From contig NZ_MAGP01000127.1 of NCBI RefSeq assembly GCF_002926165.1, positions 1 through 50,655 on the forward strand: a stretch of DNA of 50,655 nucleotides, written 5' to 3'. Below the pieces are notes generated by a model. That model made no database searches. It was not told the DNA's origin and worked only from the letters and a program-made list of their open reading frames with translations. The DNA is from Micromonospora chalcea (GTDB lineage: Bacteria > Actinomycetota > Actinomycetes > Mycobacteriales > Micromonosporaceae). The position numbers and the translations under genes are program-made. Below, piece after piece: positions 9,441-17,666 of this stretch (its first letter is position 1; every line of letters begins with the position of its first letter).

Positions 9441-9594
9441 CTGCACTCCCTCGTGCTCTACCGGCGGGGGCCGGCCTGGTCGGCTCTGTCGAAACCTACC
9501 CGCACACCCCGGGGGGTCGGCCAGGGAGGTTGGCCGACCGGCTGGTGGGAGGCCCGTCGGCGGGTGGAGCGGCGCCGGGCGGGACGCGGCCGGG

Positions 9595-9600
9595 TAGCCT
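9595..9600 (+). promoter_or_regulatory. -10 box of a leaderless promoter (SRPBCC gene)
   Basis: TAGCCT ends 6 nt before the ATG at 9607, the spacing that puts the transcription start at or within a base of the start codon. No ribosome-binding site is present in the intervening C-run. No convincing -35 hexamer is seen. Confidence 0.5.
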
Positions 9601-9606
9601 CCCCCC

Positions 9607-10062
9607 ATGGCGGACTCCTCCACCCAGTCGATCATCATCGGCGCGTCACCGGATCGGGTGGCGGCCGTCATCTGCGACTTCCCCAGTTACCCCGAGTGGA
9701 CCGAGGCGGTACGCGAGGCCGAGGTGATCGAGGAGTACGAGGACGGCTATGCCAGCCAGGTCCGGTTCACCCTCGACGCGGGCGTGCTGGCCGACGAGTA
9801 CGTGCTGGCCTACGAGTACGCCGAGGACATCTCCCGGATCGAGTGGCGCCTGGTCGCCCCGTCGAAGATGCAGCGGTCCCAGCGCGGGTCGTACGACCTG
9901 GTGGGCAACCCGGACGGGACGACCACGGTGACCTACACGCTGGAGGTGGAGCTGTCCGTGGCGATGCTCGGCATGTTCCGCCGCAAGGCCGAGAAAATGA
10001 TCATGGATACGGCGTTGAAGCAGCTCAAGCGCCGGGTAGAAGCACCCGGTGCGGCGCACTGA
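9607..10062 (+). CDS. SRPBCC (polyketide cyclase/START-like) protein, Rv2185c type
   Basis: A 151-residue single-domain protein of the SRPBCC helix-grip fold, which binds hydrophobic ligands. Its start (MADSSTQSIIIGASPDRV), the DFPSYPEWTEAVREAEV segment and the end (MFRRKAEKMIMDTALKQLKRRVEA) parallel M. tuberculosis TB16.3/Rv2185c as I remember it. Divergence from fadD15 is conserved with that genome and suggests a role in handling lipids or lipid-linked intermediates, but no function is established. The ATG lies immediately behind a -10 element, so the message is probably leaderless. Confidence 0.85.
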   Translation: MADSSTQSIIIGASPDRVAAVICDFPSYPEWTEAVREAEVIEEYEDGYASQVRFTLDAGVLADEYVLAYEYAEDISRIEWRLVAPSKMQRSQRGSYDLVGNPDGTTTVTYTLEVELSVAMLGMFRRKAEKMIMDTALKQLKRRVEAPGAAH

Positions 10063-10109
10063 CCCGACCGTCCCGACCGTCCCGGTAGTCACGCTGGAGG
10101 AGCCGAACC

Positions 10110-10745
10110 ATGGGCACCACTGATCCGGGTTCGGCCCGGGAAGAGGCCGAGCGCCTCGTCGCCACCCTGCTCGCCGGCGCGAAGATGGCCGCCGCCGCGC
10201 CCGGCTCCGGCGCCTGGGGTCCGCTCGGTGGGATCCTCTCCGGTGTCCTCGGTCACACCCCGCCCGGCGCCGGGCCCGCTCCGGAGACGCCCGCGCCCGC
10301 CGGTTTCGCCACCGGCTCGCCGGAATGCTGTGTCTGCCCCGTCTGTCGCGGTATCGCCGCGTTGCGCGACCCGAGTCCGGAATTCGCCGAGCGGCTCGCC
10401 ACCGGCGCCGGGGACCTGGCGGCCGGCGTGGCGAGCCTGCTGCGCGCGTTCACCCCCGCCGAGCCGGAGCGAACCGCCGACGACGGCACCGCCGCGGCGG
10501 ACGGATCCGGGGACCACGTGTGGCGCGAGGCGACCCGTACCGGGCATGATTCTCAGCCGGCACCCGAGCAGGACGTGTGGTCCGCCGCCACCCGGGGGGA
10601 GGGCGCGGCCGATTCGGGTGCCGCCGCCGACGCCGCCGGGCCGCCGGAGCCGGCGACGATCGGCCCACCGGCCGGCCGTCCCGTGGTGCCCGCCTCGCGG
10701 GCGTCCGGAGAGGTGGGCGCGGACGCACCAGGCGACGGGGCCTGA
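10110..10745 (+). CDS. Conserved hypothetical protein with a CxxC motif
   Basis: A 211-residue protein with no recognised catalytic domain. Residues 5-50 are an Ala/Gly-rich helix region; a compact conserved core follows at about 72-85 (ECCVCPVCRGIAALR), with paired cysteines that could bind a metal; the rest (from about 115) is acidic, Ala/Pro-rich and probably disordered. Similar short proteins with a CPxCR motif sit before glucokinase genes in streptomycetes, to my recollection, and a comparable protein occurs in the mycobacterial Rv2183c/Rv2184c area. GGAGG precedes the ATG. It is followed after 73 nt by the glucokinase and may be in the same transcript. Function unknown. Confidence 0.75.
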   Translation: MGTTDPGSAREEAERLVATLLAGAKMAAAAPGSGAWGPLGGILSGVLGHTPPGAGPAPETPAPAGFATGSPECCVCPVCRGIAALRDPSPEFAERLATGAGDLAAGVASLLRAFTPAEPERTADDGTAAADGSGDHVWREATRTGHDSQPAPEQDVWSAATRGEGAADSGAAADAAGPPEPATIGPPAGRPVVPASRASGEVGADAPGDGA

Positions 10746-10818
10746 CCACCGGACATCCCGGGACCGTACGGCTGGTTCGGCCGGTCCCCGGGCAGCACAG
10801 CAGAGGGGAGTGGCAGCG

Positions 10819-11766
10819 GTGACGCTGACCATCGGAGTCGACGTCGGTGGCACGAAGGTGGCCGGCGGTGTCGTGGACGACGCCGGCACGGTACTCGTGC
10901 AGACGCGACGGGACACCCCCGCCGACGACGTGGCCAAGACCCGCGACGTCATCATCGAGGTGGTCACCGAACTGGCCGCCGGGCACGCCGTCGAGGCGGT
11001 CGGCATCGGCGCCGCCGGCTGGATCGACGCCTCCCGCTCCACCGTGCTGTTCGCCCCGAACCTGGCCTGGCGGGACGAGCCGCTGCGCACGTACGTCGGG
11101 GACGCCACCGGCCTGCCGGTGATCGTGGAGAACGACGGGAACGTGGCCGCCTGGGCGGAGTTCCGCTACGGTGCGGCCCGCGACGCCGACGACTCGATGG
11201 TCATGTTCACCATCGGCACCGGCGTCGGCGGTGGCATCGTGCTCGGCGGCGGCCTGGTCCGCGGCGCCAACGGCATCGCCGCCGAGCTGGGGCACATGCT
11301 CACCGTGCCGGACGGCCACCAGTGCGGCTGCGGCCGGCTGGGCTGCATCGAGCAGTACGCCAGCGGCAGCGCCCTGGTCCGCTTCGCCCGCGCCGCAGCC
11401 CGGCAGGAGCCGCACCGGGCCACCGCGCTGCTGGAGCTGGCCGACGGCGAGGCCGAGTCGATCACCGGCCCGATGGTGACCGCCGCGGCCAAGGGCGGCG
11501 ATCCGGTCTCCACCGAGGCGTTCGCCCAGGTCGGCCGCTGGCTCGGCACCAGCCTCGCGGACATGGCGCAGATCCTCGACCCGCAGGTGCTGGTGGTGGG
11601 CGGCGGCGTGATCGACGCCGGCGACCTGCTGCTCGGCCCGACCCGCCGGTCGTTCGCCGAGGCGCTGGCCCAGCGCAGCCGCCTGCCCGTCGCCGAGCTG
11701 CGCCCGGCCGAGCTGGGCAACACCGCAGGTGTGATCGGCGCCGCCGACCTGGCCCGGCGGATCTGA
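10819..11766 (+). CDS. glkA: ROK-family glucokinase
   Basis: A 315-residue ROK sugar kinase that would phosphorylate glucose with ATP in the cytoplasm, and in streptomycetes is tied to carbon-catabolite repression. The phosphate-binding N-terminus is TIGVDVGGTKVAGG, the sugar/catalytic region includes VIVENDGNVAAWAE, and the ROK zinc motif CGCGRLGC is at 169-176. The GTG at 10819 lies 8 nt behind AGAGGGGAG; the GTG three codons earlier abuts that site and is less likely. Length and sequence match streptomycete GlkA (about 317 aa). The EEP-fold gene starts 1 nt after the stop. Confidence 0.92.
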   Translation: MTLTIGVDVGGTKVAGGVVDDAGTVLVQTRRDTPADDVAKTRDVIIEVVTELAAGHAVEAVGIGAAGWIDASRSTVLFAPNLAWRDEPLRTYVGDATGLPVIVENDGNVAAWAEFRYGAARDADDSMVMFTIGTGVGGGIVLGGGLVRGANGIAAELGHMLTVPDGHQCGCGRLGCIEQYASGSALVRFARAAARQEPHRATALLELADGEAESITGPMVTAAAKGGDPVSTEAFAQVGRWLGTSLADMAQILDPQVLVVGGGVIDAGDLLLGPTRRSFAEALAQRSRLPVAELRPAELGNTAGVIGAADLARRI

Positions 11767-11767
11767 C

Positions 11768-12466
11768 ATGACGGACTCGGGTGTGCCGCTGCGGGTGCTG
11801 TCGTACAACGTCCACGGCCAGCGGGACGACACCGCCGCGCTGGCCGAGGTGGTCCGGGGCGCGGACCCGGACGTGGTGATCGTCCAGGAGGGACCGCGCC
11901 GGTTCCGGTGGCGGCAGAAGTGCGCCGCGCTCGCCGAGTCGTTCGGCATGGTCGTGGCGGCCGGTGGCCTGCCGTCGCTGGGCAACGTGCTGCTGACCAG
12001 CCTGCGGGTGCGGGTCACCGAAACCAGCTGCCAGCGCTATCCGCTGACGCCGGGGCGGCACATGCGCGGCGCCGCGTACGCGCGCTGCCGGGTCGGCGGC
12101 GTCGATGTGCTGCTGGCCGGCTCGCACCTGTCCACCGACCCGGCCGAGCGGCCCGCGCAGGCGGCCGCGTTCAAGCGGGAGCTGGCCGCGTCCACGCTGC
12201 CCGTAGTGGCCGGCGCGGACCTCAACGAGGGCCCGGACGGGCCGGCCTGGCGGACGGTCGCCGAGGGGCTCACCGACGCGGCGCTGGCCGCCGACCGGGC
12301 CGACCGGCACACGTTCTCCTGCGCCGACCCGCGCCGCCGCATTGACGCGCTGTTCGTCGACCCCCGGATCACAGTGGTCGACTACGACGTGGTGGACACG
12401 CCGCTGACCCGTCGCGCCAGCGACCACTTCCCGGTCCTGGTGGACCTGCTGCTGCCCACCGCCTGA
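11768..12466 (+). CDS. Endonuclease/exonuclease/phosphatase-fold hydrolase
   Basis: A 232-residue metal-dependent phosphoesterase of the EEP superfamily (DNase I/exonuclease III fold). Motifs in order: LSYNVHGQRDD (metal Asn), VIVQEGP (metal Glu), AGSHLSTD (His), VAGADLNEGP (Asp-Asn pair), RRIDALFV, and the terminal SDHFPVLV (catalytic Asp-His). No signal peptide or membrane segment is seen, so it is cytoplasmic. The substrate could be a nucleic acid, a phospholipid headgroup or a small phosphoester; sequence alone does not choose. It starts 1 nt after glkA, so co-translation is likely. Confidence 0.85.
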   Translation: MTDSGVPLRVLSYNVHGQRDDTAALAEVVRGADPDVVIVQEGPRRFRWRQKCAALAESFGMVVAAGGLPSLGNVLLTSLRVRVTETSCQRYPLTPGRHMRGAAYARCRVGGVDVLLAGSHLSTDPAERPAQAAAFKRELAASTLPVVAGADLNEGPDGPAWRTVAEGLTDAALAADRADRHTFSCADPRRRIDALFVDPRITVVDYDVVDTPLTRRASDHFPVLVDLLLPTA

Positions 12467-12805
12467 CGGCCGCGGACCGCCGGCCGTGACGCACGGTCAC
12501 GGACCCGGCGGCCGGCAGGACAACCGCTTCGCCGCCTTTGCTCTGCCGCCACATGCGCATCAGTTACCCGTCGTGATCGGCGGCCGCCTCCCGGCCGGCC
12601 GACCGAGAGGCGTCAGGCCCGCTCCCGCCGGTGCCGCGTCCGTGGCGGCAGAGCAAAGGGCGCACGAGGTACGCCTCCGGCGCGGCCGGTCCATTCACGC
12701 TCGGTGACCGGGCCGGCGGTGACGCTGTGTCAAGCGAGTCGAGCGGGTGGGCGGCGGCGAAATCGGTGGCTGGACAACCGCTGGCATTCTCGGCAGGATT
12801 TCGCG
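12467..12805. other. 339-nt intergenic region
   Basis: Between the EEP hydrolase and the monooxygenase. A short 7-bp hairpin (12466-12472 with 12481-12487) follows the hydrolase stop and could terminate transcription. An 18-bp inverted repeat spans 12535-12659 (separate entry). The final 100 nt carry the leader of the monooxygenase with a GGCAGGA site at 12792-12798. I see no coding potential here. Confidence 0.6.
12535..12659. repeat. 18-bp perfect inverted repeat enclosing 89 nt
   Basis: The left arm 12535-12552 (CCTTTGCTCTGCCGCCAC) is the exact reverse complement of 12642-12659. The enclosed 89 nt contain the less GC-rich ATGCGCATCAGTTACCCGTC next to the left arm. The arms are unlike any flanking gene. 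Such an arrangement may be a structured RNA, a non-autonomous mobile repeat or a dispersed intergenic repeat; no target-site duplication is evident to me. Confidence 0.7.
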
Positions 12806-14212
12806 GTGTCCTCCTCCACCGACCCCGGCCACCCCGATCCGGACTCCACGGTCGCATCGAGCCGTGCCGAACGCCCGGTCTCCGACCGGGGTGACACGGT
12901 CTGCGTCATCGGCGCCGGCGCCAGCGGCCTGACCGCCGTCAAGAACCTCCGCGAGGCCGGCTTCGGCGTGGACTGCTACGAGCGGGAGACAGGCGTCGGC
13001 GGCGCCTGGAACTGGCGGCACGACCGCAGCCCGGTGTACGCCAGCACGCACCTGATCTCGTCCCGGCCGTTCACCCAGTTCCCCGACTTCCCGATGCCGG
13101 ACGACTGGCCGGACTACCCGCACCACAGCCAGCTGCTGTCCTACTTCGAGCGGTACGCCGACCACTTCGACCTGCGCCAGCACGTCTGGTTCGGCACCGA
13201 GGTGGTCCGGGTCGAGCCGGTCGAGGGGGACCGGTGGGACGTGACCACGCGCAGCACCGGCGGCTACGGCCCCGAACGCACCTCCCGGTACGCCGCCGTG
13301 GTGCTCGCCAACGGGCACAACTGGTCGCCGAAGCTGCCCCGCTACGAAGGGCTGGAGCAGTTCCGGGGCGAGGTCATGCACGCCTCGTCCTACAAGGACC
13401 CGGCGCAGCTGCGCGGCAAGCGGGTGCTGGTGGTGGGCGCCGGCAACACCGGCTGCGACATCGCGGTCGAGGCGGCCCAGCAGGCGTCGCACTGCTGGCA
13501 CTCCACCCGGCGCGGCTACTGGTACGCCCCGAAGTACGTCCTCGGCCGCCCCGCCGACCAGGTCAACGACACGCTGCTGGCGCTGCGGGTGCCACTGCGG
13601 GTACGGCAGTGGCTCTACCACTGGACGCTGCGGCTGACCGTCGGCGACCTGACCCGGTTCGGCATGCCCGAGCCCGACCACCGCGTCTACGAGACGCACC
13701 CGATCGCCAACAGCCAGCTCGTCTACTACGTCGGGCACGGCGAGGTCACGCCGGTGCCGGACGTGGCCCGGTTCGACGACCGTGCGGTCGAGCTGACCGA
13801 CGGCCGGCGCATCGACCCGGAGCTGGTCGTCTTCGCCACCGGCTACCTGCCGCGCTTCGAGTTCCTCAAGGGACAGGTGCTCGGCGACGAGGACGGGTCC
13901 GGGCGGCCCCGGCTGTGGCTCAACGCGTTCACCGCCGGGTATCCCACGCTCGCCGTGGTCGGCCTGGTGCAGCCGGACTCCGGCATCTTCCCCATCTCGC
14001 ACTGGCAGAGCGTGCTGTTCGCCCGGCTGCTCACGCTGCGCGCCACCCGGCCGGAGCGGGCCGCCGCGTTCGAACGCAAGGTCCGCGCGGGCCTCGGCGA
14101 GCGGTACTCGGCCAAGGTCAAGGACAGCACCCGGCACTGGTTCGAGGTCGGGCACGCCGACTACCTGCGTGCGCTCCAGCGGGCGCTGCACGAGCTGGAG
14201 GGTGTCAAATGA
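12806..14212 (+). CDS. Flavin-containing (FMO/Baeyer-Villiger type) monooxygenase
   Basis: A 468-residue FAD- and NADPH-dependent oxygenase. The FAD Rossmann motif CVIGAGASGLTAVKNL is at about 34-49, the FMO/BVMO fingerprint region reads FRGEVMHASSYKD, the NADPH motif VVGAGNTGCDIAVEA begins near 209, and the FATGY-type motif is VVFATGYLP. It would oxygenate a soft nucleophile (N or S) or a ketone; the substrate is unknown. The GTG at 12806 has GGCAGGA 7 nt upstream, whereas the longer frame back to 12704 encodes an Arg-rich stretch with no family similarity. Its stop overlaps the next start (ATGA), which ties it to the hydrolase-like protein downstream. Confidence 0.88.
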   Translation: MSSSTDPGHPDPDSTVASSRAERPVSDRGDTVCVIGAGASGLTAVKNLREAGFGVDCYERETGVGGAWNWRHDRSPVYASTHLISSRPFTQFPDFPMPDDWPDYPHHSQLLSYFERYADHFDLRQHVWFGTEVVRVEPVEGDRWDVTTRSTGGYGPERTSRYAAVVLANGHNWSPKLPRYEGLEQFRGEVMHASSYKDPAQLRGKRVLVVGAGNTGCDIAVEAAQQASHCWHSTRRGYWYAPKYVLGRPADQVNDTLLALRVPLRVRQWLYHWTLRLTVGDLTRFGMPEPDHRVYETHPIANSQLVYYVGHGEVTPVPDVARFDDRAVELTDGRRIDPELVVFATGYLPRFEFLKGQVLGDEDGSGRPRLWLNAFTAGYPTLAVVGLVQPDSGIFPISHWQSVLFARLLTLRATRPERAAAFERKVRAGLGERYSAKVKDSTRHWFEVGHADYLRALQRALHELEGVK

Positions 14213-15033
14213 CGGTTGAGCGTGTGCGGGTCGTCCGGTCCTGGGAGTGGGCCCGGCCGGAGCGGCCCGCCCGCCGGGAGGTTCTCGCCGCCGTACCCGA
14301 GCGGGAGGAGGCGAAGCCGCCGCTGCTGTTCGTACCCGGCTTCGGCCACGGCGCGTGGGCGTTCGCCGAGCACTGGCTGGGGCACGCCGCCGGTCGCGGC
14401 TTCCCGGCGTACGCGCTGAGCCTGCGCGGGCACGGCGGCAGCGAGCCGGCGCCGGAGGCGACGCTGCGGTCGTACACCCATGACGTGACGCAGGTGGCGG
14501 CGAGCCTGCCGCGGCAGGCGGTGCTGGTGGGGCACGGCGCCGGCGCCCGGGTGGTGGCGCACGCGCTGGCCCGCTACCCGGCGCGGGCCGCGGTGCTGGT
14601 GGCGCCGGTGCTCGGCGGCTGGGCGACGTTCGGCACGGCGTTGCGGCGCAACCCGGTCGGCACGGTGCCGGCGGTCTTCGGCGCCGGGCTGCGGCTGCAC
14701 CGGCGGCAGCTGTTCAGCCGGGAGCTGCCCGACGCCGACGCCCGGCGGCACCTGGCCCGGCTGGGCCGGGCCGGGCGGCGGGCGCAGTGGCAGCTGCTGA
14801 CCGGCCGGGGGCCGGAGCCGGCGGTGGGCCGGCCACCGGTGCTGGTGCTGGGCAGCCCGGACGACCGGGTCGTGCCGGCGTCCGCGCTGATCCGGGCCGC
14901 CCAGCGGTACGCCTCCGCGCCGCTGCTCTTCCCCGGCATGGGGCACGACCTGATGCTCGACGCCCGCTGGCGGGAGCCGATCGACGCGATCCTGGACTGG
15001 CTGGACAAGGACCCGGCGTCCGCGGCGGGGTGA
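14209..15033 (+). CDS. Alpha/beta-hydrolase-fold protein lacking the nucleophile serine
   Basis: A 274-residue protein with a recognisable alpha/beta-hydrolase core: oxyanion region FVPGFGHGAWAF, SLRGHGGSEP, acid loop LGSPDDRVVPAS and the histidine loop FPGMGHDLML. At the nucleophile elbow, where G-x-S-x-G is expected, the sequence is LVGHGAGARV (codons GGG CAC GGC GCC GGC from 14530), so residue 110 is Gly instead of Ser. The protein is therefore probably not a serine hydrolase; it may bind the monooxygenase substrate or product, act by another mechanism, or be degenerate. The ATG overlaps the monooxygenase stop by 4 nt. Confidence 0.82.
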   Translation: MTVERVRVVRSWEWARPERPARREVLAAVPEREEAKPPLLFVPGFGHGAWAFAEHWLGHAAGRGFPAYALSLRGHGGSEPAPEATLRSYTHDVTQVAASLPRQAVLVGHGAGARVVAHALARYPARAAVLVAPVLGGWATFGTALRRNPVGTVPAVFGAGLRLHRRQLFSRELPDADARRHLARLGRAGRRAQWQLLTGRGPEPAVGRPPVLVLGSPDDRVVPASALIRAAQRYASAPLLFPGMGHDLMLDARWREPIDAILDWLDKDPASAAG

Positions 15034-15049
15034 GCGCCGGGGCGCCGGG

Positions 15050-16468
15050 TCAGCGGGTTGCGGCGCGGCGGCCGGCGAGCGACCCGCTCTCCTCCAGCGC
15101 GCTCAGGTAGGACGCCGCCCAGGCGTGGATGTCGTTGCGCGCCAGATGGTCGCGCATCGCGCGCATCCGCGCCGACACGTCCTCCGGGCCGGCCCGCAGC
15201 GCGGCCAGCAGCCCCTGCTTGAGGCCGTCGAGGTCGTGCGGGTTGACCAGGTACGCCTGCTCCAGCTCGGAGGCGGCGCCGGCGAACTCGCTGAGCAGCA
15301 GCGCGCCGGTGCCGTCGACCCGGGCCGCCACGTACTCCTTCGCGACCAGGTTCATCCCGTCGCGCAGCGGCGTCACCGCCATCACGTCCGCGACGCGGTA
15401 GAGCGCGACCAGCTCGGCCCGGTCGAACGGCTGGGAGAGGTAGTGGATCGCCGGCTCGCCGACCCGGCCGAACTCGCCGTTGATCCGCCCGACCTGGTGC
15501 TCGACCCGGTCCCGCAGGATCTGGTACTGCGCCACCCGGTCGCGGCTGGGCACCGCCACCTGCACCAGCACGGTGTCGCGGACCTTGATGTCGCCGCTGG
15601 CGAGCAGCTCGCGGTACGCCTTGAGCCGCTGCTCGATGCCCTTCGTGTAGTCCATCCGGTCGACGCTGAGGATCACCTGCTCCGGCTGGCCCAGGTCCTG
15701 CCGCAGGCGGCGGGCCCGCTCGGCGACCTCCGGGCGGGCCGCGAGCGCGGACATCTCGGCGGTGTCGATGGCGACCGGGAAGGCGCCGATGCGCACCACC
15801 CGGCCGTCGACGCCGATCCGCCGGTCGGTGGCGGGCAGGCCGAGCACCTTGGTGGCGAGCTGGGCGAAGTTGTGCGCGGCCTGGGCCCGCTGGAAGCCGA
15901 TCAGGTCGGCGCCGAGCATGCCGCGCAGCAGCTCGGCGCGGCGCGGCAACTGCATGAACAGCTCCGGCGGCGGGAACGGCACGTGCAGGAAGAAGCCGAT
16001 CCGCAGGTCCGGCCGCAGGTCGCGGAGCAGGCCGGGCACCAGCTGGAGGTGGTAGTCCTGCACCCAGACCAGGCCGCCGGGCTCGGCCGTCTCGGCCGCC
16101 GCCTCGGCGAAGCGCTGGTTGACCCGCTGGTACGCCTCCCACCACCGGCGGTGGTACTCCGGCTGCTCGACGGCGTCGTGGTAGAGCGGCCAGAGGGTGG
16201 CGTTGGCGAAGCCCTCGTAGTGGTCGCGGAAGTCCTCGGCGCTCAACGGGACGGTGTGCATCCGGACGCCGTCCACGTCCGGCAGCGCGGGGGCGGGACC
16301 GGTGCCGCCGGCCCAGCCGACCCAGGTGGCGGGCGTCTGCCGCAGCAGCGGGTGCAGGGCGCTCACCAGGCCGCCGGGGCTGCGGCGCCACTCGAAGGCG
16401 CCGTCGGGCGCCACACTGTCGTCGATGGGGAGGCGGTTGGCCACCACCACCAGGGGGCTCTGTCGCAT
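15050..16468 (-). CDS. otsA: Trehalose-6-phosphate synthase
   Basis: A 472-residue GT20 enzyme making trehalose 6-phosphate from a nucleoside-diphospho-glucose and glucose 6-phosphate. Recognisable blocks are VVVANRLPIDD, RRSPGGLVSAL, WVQDYHLQLVPGLLR, FFLHVPFPPPELF, LSVDRMDYTKGIEQRL, TPLRDGMNLVAKEYV and LLLSEFAGAASEL. The length matches the family. The ATG at 16468 is immediately before VVVANRLP, the universal N-terminus. Trehalose is an osmolyte and envelope precursor in actinobacteria; no otsB phosphatase lies nearby. A direct repeat that may bind a response regulator lies about 100 nt upstream. Confidence 0.95.
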   Translation of the reverse strand: MRQSPLVVVANRLPIDDSVAPDGAFEWRRSPGGLVSALHPLLRQTPATWVGWAGGTGPAPALPDVDGVRMHTVPLSAEDFRDHYEGFANATLWPLYHDAVEQPEYHRRWWEAYQRVNQRFAEAAAETAEPGGLVWVQDYHLQLVPGLLRDLRPDLRIGFFLHVPFPPPELFMQLPRRAELLRGMLGADLIGFQRAQAAHNFAQLATKVLGLPATDRRIGVDGRVVRIGAFPVAIDTAEMSALAARPEVAERARRLRQDLGQPEQVILSVDRMDYTKGIEQRLKAYRELLASGDIKVRDTVLVQVAVPSRDRVAQYQILRDRVEHQVGRINGEFGRVGEPAIHYLSQPFDRAELVALYRVADVMAVTPLRDGMNLVAKEYVAARVDGTGALLLSEFAGAASELEQAYLVNPHDLDGLKQGLLAALRAGPEDVSARMRAMRDHLARNDIHAWAASYLSALEESGSLAGRRAATR

Positions 16469-16544
16469 CGGGCATTCCGCTCAGCAGGGGACCGGCGACC
16501 CGGAAGAGACGCAAGCCGGACAGCCGGTGCGGGACGTGACGTTC

Positions 16545-16582
16545 AGCCTATTCCTACTGACTGTAAGTTACACGCTTGTTAC
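16545..16582 (-). promoter_or_regulatory. Direct repeat and candidate promoter upstream of otsA
   Basis: On the plus strand GTTAC (16567-16571), 6 nt, GTTAC (16578-16582) form a perfect direct repeat with 11-nt period; read toward otsA it is GTAAC-N6-GTAAC, the layout of OmpR-type (MtrA- or GlnR-like) sites. Seventeen nt downstream of its last base pairs is TAGGCT (16550-16545), a plausible -10. The repeat would overlap the -35 region. Confidence 0.45.
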
Positions 16583-16640
16583 GTCCCGGCCCAGGGGCGA
16601 GCGGCGTCCCGCCATCCGGGCAGAGCCGGACGGCGCGACC

Positions 16641-17480
16641 TCAGACGACCGCGCCGTCGTCCGGGTCGTGGTCGTCCCGGTCGCCGGGGCGCAGCCGCCA
16701 GATCAGCATCACGAAACCGGCCAGGATGCCGGAGAAGCCGAGCAGCGTCACCACCGACGGGTCGACCAGCGACACCACGGTGGGGGACAGGAACAGCAGG
16801 AAGCCGAGCACGATGCAGGCCACGCCGAGCACCGCGTACTTGGAGAAGCGGGGCAGCGGCGGCGGCGGGGGCGGGGTGTAGTGCTCCTCGTCCGACGCCT
16901 CGTCGGGCAGGTTGGCGCCGAACGTGTCCAGGCCGTCCAGCAGCGAGGGCTCGTCGTGCCGGTCCCGGCTGAGCGAGACGCCGGAAATGTCGGCCGCGTA
17001 CGGCAGCCGGCGCACGTCGGTGGCGGTCGGCCCGGCCGGCTCCTCGGGGCGGCTGCCGGCGGCGGCGCCCGGCGGGGGTGGGTCGTCCACGTCCTCGGCC
17101 GCGGGCCAGGGGTGGCTGCCGGCGCTCGGCGCGGTGTGGAACCCGGCGACGATCTTCGCCCACTCGGCCTCGATGTCCGGCTCGTCGGCGCGCGGCTGCT
17201 CGCCGCCGCCCTCGTCGGCGAGCTGGGTGAGGTAGTCCCGGGCGGTGGTCAGGTGCGACCTGTCGACGTAGAGCCGGTCGACCGGGCGGGCCGGGACGGT
17301 GGTGGTGCGGGTCACCGGGTTCAGGTCGGCCGAGGGCTGGAGGTAGGCCGCGATGCCACCGGCGGCGAGCACGTCGAGCAGGTGCTCGCCGACGCGTGGA
17401 TCGACGTCGCCCGCGACCGCGTACTCGGCCGCGTCGAGCCCGTTGTCCCGCCGTCCCCGACGGGGCCCGCCCCCTGACAC
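16641..17480 (-). CDS. Conserved protein with C-terminal membrane hairpin
   Basis: A 279-residue protein of unknown function. The N-terminal 90 residues (GEHLLDVLAAGGIAAYLQP ... LYVDRSHLTTARDYLTQL) resemble DUF2007-like domains found in putative signal-transducing proteins. A Pro/Asp-rich, probably disordered linker follows (about 100-210), then a PPPPPPLP run and two transmembrane helices (about 222-244 and 250-268) ending in a charged tail. The GTG at 17480 is 7 nt behind GAAGGGGG; the open frame continues far upstream opposite the acyltransferase and was cut. It is divergent from the acyltransferase across 186 bp that should contain both promoters. Not recognised beyond this. Confidence 0.75.
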   Translation of the reverse strand: MSGGGPRRGRRDNGLDAAEYAVAGDVDPRVGEHLLDVLAAGGIAAYLQPSADLNPVTRTTTVPARPVDRLYVDRSHLTTARDYLTQLADEGGGEQPRADEPDIEAEWAKIVAGFHTAPSAGSHPWPAAEDVDDPPPPGAAAGSRPEEPAGPTATDVRRLPYAADISGVSLSRDRHDEPSLLDGLDTFGANLPDEASDEEHYTPPPPPPLPRFSKYAVLGVACIVLGFLLFLSPTVVSLVDPSVVTLLGFSGILAGFVMLIWRLRPGDRDDHDPDDGAVV

Positions 17481-17666
17481 CGGACACCCCCTTCGCCGAT
17501 CCCTGCCCGTGCCCTGAATCGTGACACGTCGGCACCCGGTTCCGGGAGTGCGTTGTGGCGTGCCGCTCGTCGTTCGTACCCTCTTCCCGGACTCCTCCGG
17601 GCGCCGACGGCGCCTCCGGGGCCACGCGGCGACCCGCCCGCCGCCACCGACACGGGAAGGACGCCG

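Noticed and set aside
7641..9671. A longer fadD starting at 9671
   Set aside because: The extra 77 codons overlap the divergent SRPBCC gene and lack similarity; GTG 9440 has a good ribosome site and matches the family start.
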